Positions 13,838 to 14,435 of a stretch of DNA of 14,435 nucleotides are shown piece by piece. The first letter of the stretch is position 1; each line of letters begins with the position of its first letter. The notes beneath the pieces are model-generated. The model saw nothing but the letters and a program-made list of their open reading frames with translations. It was not told the DNA's origin and ran no database searches. Source of the stretch: Bacillota bacterium (GTDB lineage Bacteria; Bacillota; Clostridia; Peptostreptococcales; Anaerovoracaceae); assembly GCA_017523605.1 (NCBI GenBank), contig JAFWVZ010000190.1:1-14435 (forward strand), read 5' to 3'. A program made the position numbers and the translations under genes.

Positions 13838-13912
13838 TTTTCCACAGGAATATCCCCCGTGGAAAAGCGAAACAATTAAGGTTTCCACAAGTTATCCACA
13901 ACTTGTGGATAA
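13838..13912. promoter_or_regulatory. oriC DnaA-box cluster upstream of dnaA
   Basis: Two perfect DnaA boxes face each other: TTATCCACA at 13892-13900 (+) and its complement TGTGGATAA at 13904-13912 (-). With flanking bases they form a 10+10-base inverted repeat around a single C. TTTTCCACA (13838-13846) is a one-mismatch box and GTTTCCACA (13881-13889) a weaker one directly abutting the pair. Their position between divergent dnaA and gyrB makes this the main candidate for origin binding. Confidence 0.85.
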
Positions 13913-13950
13913 AGTATTCCACTTTTTGCACATGCAATACATGTAGTGGT

Positions 13951-14030
13951 TTTAAAAAATCGGGCGATTTCAGGGCATAAAAAATTTTTTTGCCGGAATT
14001 CCGCTCCACCCTTAAAAAATTCGCCCAAAT
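13951..14030. other. AT-rich segment beside the DnaA boxes (candidate unwinding or bent DNA)
   Basis: TTAAAAAAT occurs at 13952-13960 and again at 14012-14020, followed by CGGGCGA and TCGCCC respectively, so GGGCGA (13962-13967) is complementary to TCGCCC (14021-14026). Between them lies A6T7 (13979-13991), a strong candidate for intrinsic curvature, and the palindrome CGGAATTCCG (13994-14003). The segment sits between the DnaA boxes and the gyrB promoter. Origin unwinding or curvature is inferred; the dnaA-dnaN side is the alternative unwinding site. Confidence 0.4.
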
Positions 14031-14032
14031 CG

Positions 14033-14061
14033 TTGATTTTAGCCCCGAAAAATGCTATAAT
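14033..14061 (+). promoter_or_regulatory. gyrB promoter (-35, 17-base spacer, extended -10)
   Basis: TTGATT (14033-14038, four of six consensus bases) and TATAAT (14056-14061) are separated by 17 bases, and the -10 carries the TGN extension (TGC at 14053-14055). Transcription would begin near 14068, giving a leader of about 47 bases before the gyrB ATG. Confidence 0.85.
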
Positions 14062-14114
14062 CGGCTGTCTAATACTATAGAAGATATTGTGTCAAAAGGG
14101 AGAAGAGGAAACTA

Positions 14115-14435
14115 ATGCCAGCGGAAGACATAACCAAGAAAAACGGCCAGTATAACGCCGAGCAGATACAGGTCCTGGAGGGTCTGGAACCTGTAAGAAA
14201 ACGGCCCGGAATGTACATAGGAACGACCAGCAGCAGGGGTCTTCACCACCTGGTCTACGAGATCGTGGACAACTCGGTGGACGAGGCGCTGGCTGGCTAC
14301 TGCAAGAACATAAACGTAGTAATAAGGGAAGACGATTCCATAGACGTTACGGACGACGGCCGCGGAATGCCGGTGGACGAACATCCCAAGATGCACAAGT
14401 CCGCGCTGGAGGTAATAATGACCGTCCTGCACGCC
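14115..14435 (+). CDS. gyrB: DNA gyrase subunit B, N-terminal part (runs off the window)
   Basis: The first 107 codons are present. The start is ATG at 14115, supported by AGAGGAA at 14104-14110. The protein begins MPAEDITKKNGQYNAEQI and enters the GHKL ATPase domain: LEGLEPVRKRPGMYIG (residues 22-37), then EIVDNSVDEALAGYC, with the conserved ATP/Mg-binding asparagine in VDNSVDEA, then DDGRGMPVD. The sequence ends at TVLHA, just before the family's GGKF motif. GyrB is the ATPase subunit of the type II topoisomerase that introduces negative supercoils. It is transcribed away from dnaA. The usual recF-gyrB adjacency is broken here, because recF lies on the far side of dnaN on the other strand. 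Confidence 0.97.
   Translation, partial: MPAEDITKKNGQYNAEQIQVLEGLEPVRKRPGMYIGTTSSRGLHHLVYEIVDNSVDEALAGYCKNINVVIREDDSIDVTDDGRGMPVDEHPKMHKSALEVIMTVLHA

Noticed and set aside
13689..14009. Long N-terminal extension of DnaA (reading frame open from 14009)
   Set aside because: The extension would be translated from DnaA boxes and both dnaA promoters, has no family similarity, and would make a 551-residue protein; DnaA is normally about 445 residues, which the start at 13688 gives.
14112..14432. 106-residue minus-strand open frame
   Set aside because: It is antisense to the unmistakable gyrB start.
1..14435. CRISPR arrays, tRNA or rRNA genes, intact insertion sequences
   Set aside because: No regularly spaced direct repeats, no tRNA cloverleaf with a CCA-type end and no transposase were seen on either strand.

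Overview
This window is the chromosomal replication-origin neighbourhood of a Gram-positive bacterium, most likely a member of the Clostridia. The gene set (dnaA, dnaN, recF, gyrB, rpmH, rnpA, yidD, yidC, khpB/jag, mnmE, mnmG, rsmG, parA, parB) is the conserved Bacillota origin cluster. The signal-peptide-less YidC, the 16-bp parS palindromes, the ATA/AGA codon use and the moderate G+C fit Clostridia. The species cannot be read from the sequence.

Layout, left to right. Bases 1-105 are the last codons of a membrane protein. Bases 181-897 (+) encode TcdA, which converges on parB across a bidirectional terminator (1008-1039). From 1059 to 13688 every gene lies on the minus strand. Read in transcription order they are dnaA, dnaN, recF, rpmH, rnpA, yidD, yidC, khpB/jag, mnmE, mnmG, rsmG, parA and parB. 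Intrinsic terminators after khpB (7645-7676) and rsmG (3134-3165) split this run, and promoters are visible before dnaA, rpmH and parA. The parA-rsmG gap holds two perfect parS sites around a GC-rich, hairpin-rich spacer. gyrB starts at 14115 on the plus strand and runs off the window.

The origin is probably bipartite. One DnaA-box cluster (13838-13912) with adjacent AT-rich DNA lies between dnaA and gyrB, and a second lies between dnaA and dnaN (12251-12341). If replication starts there, every complete gene from dnaA to parB, and gyrB on the other side, is transcribed in the direction of fork movement.

How the genes work together: DnaA, DnaN, RecF and GyrB start and sustain replication. ParA, ParB and parS segregate the new origins. 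RpmH and RnpA serve ribosome and RNase P assembly, YidC and YidD serve membrane-protein insertion, and KhpB binds RNA. MnmE and MnmG modify the tRNA wobble uridine, RsmG methylates 16S rRNA, and TcdA modifies tRNA A37.

I found no clearly new multi-gene system. The points most worth checking are: the apparent inversion of dnaA-dnaN-recF relative to the usual order, with no yaaA gene and with locally low G+C; a 172-bp element with long inverted ends between khpB and mnmE; the parS-flanked GC-rich island; a related-looking repeat between mnmG and rsmG; and a perfect consensus promoter embedded in the end of recF.
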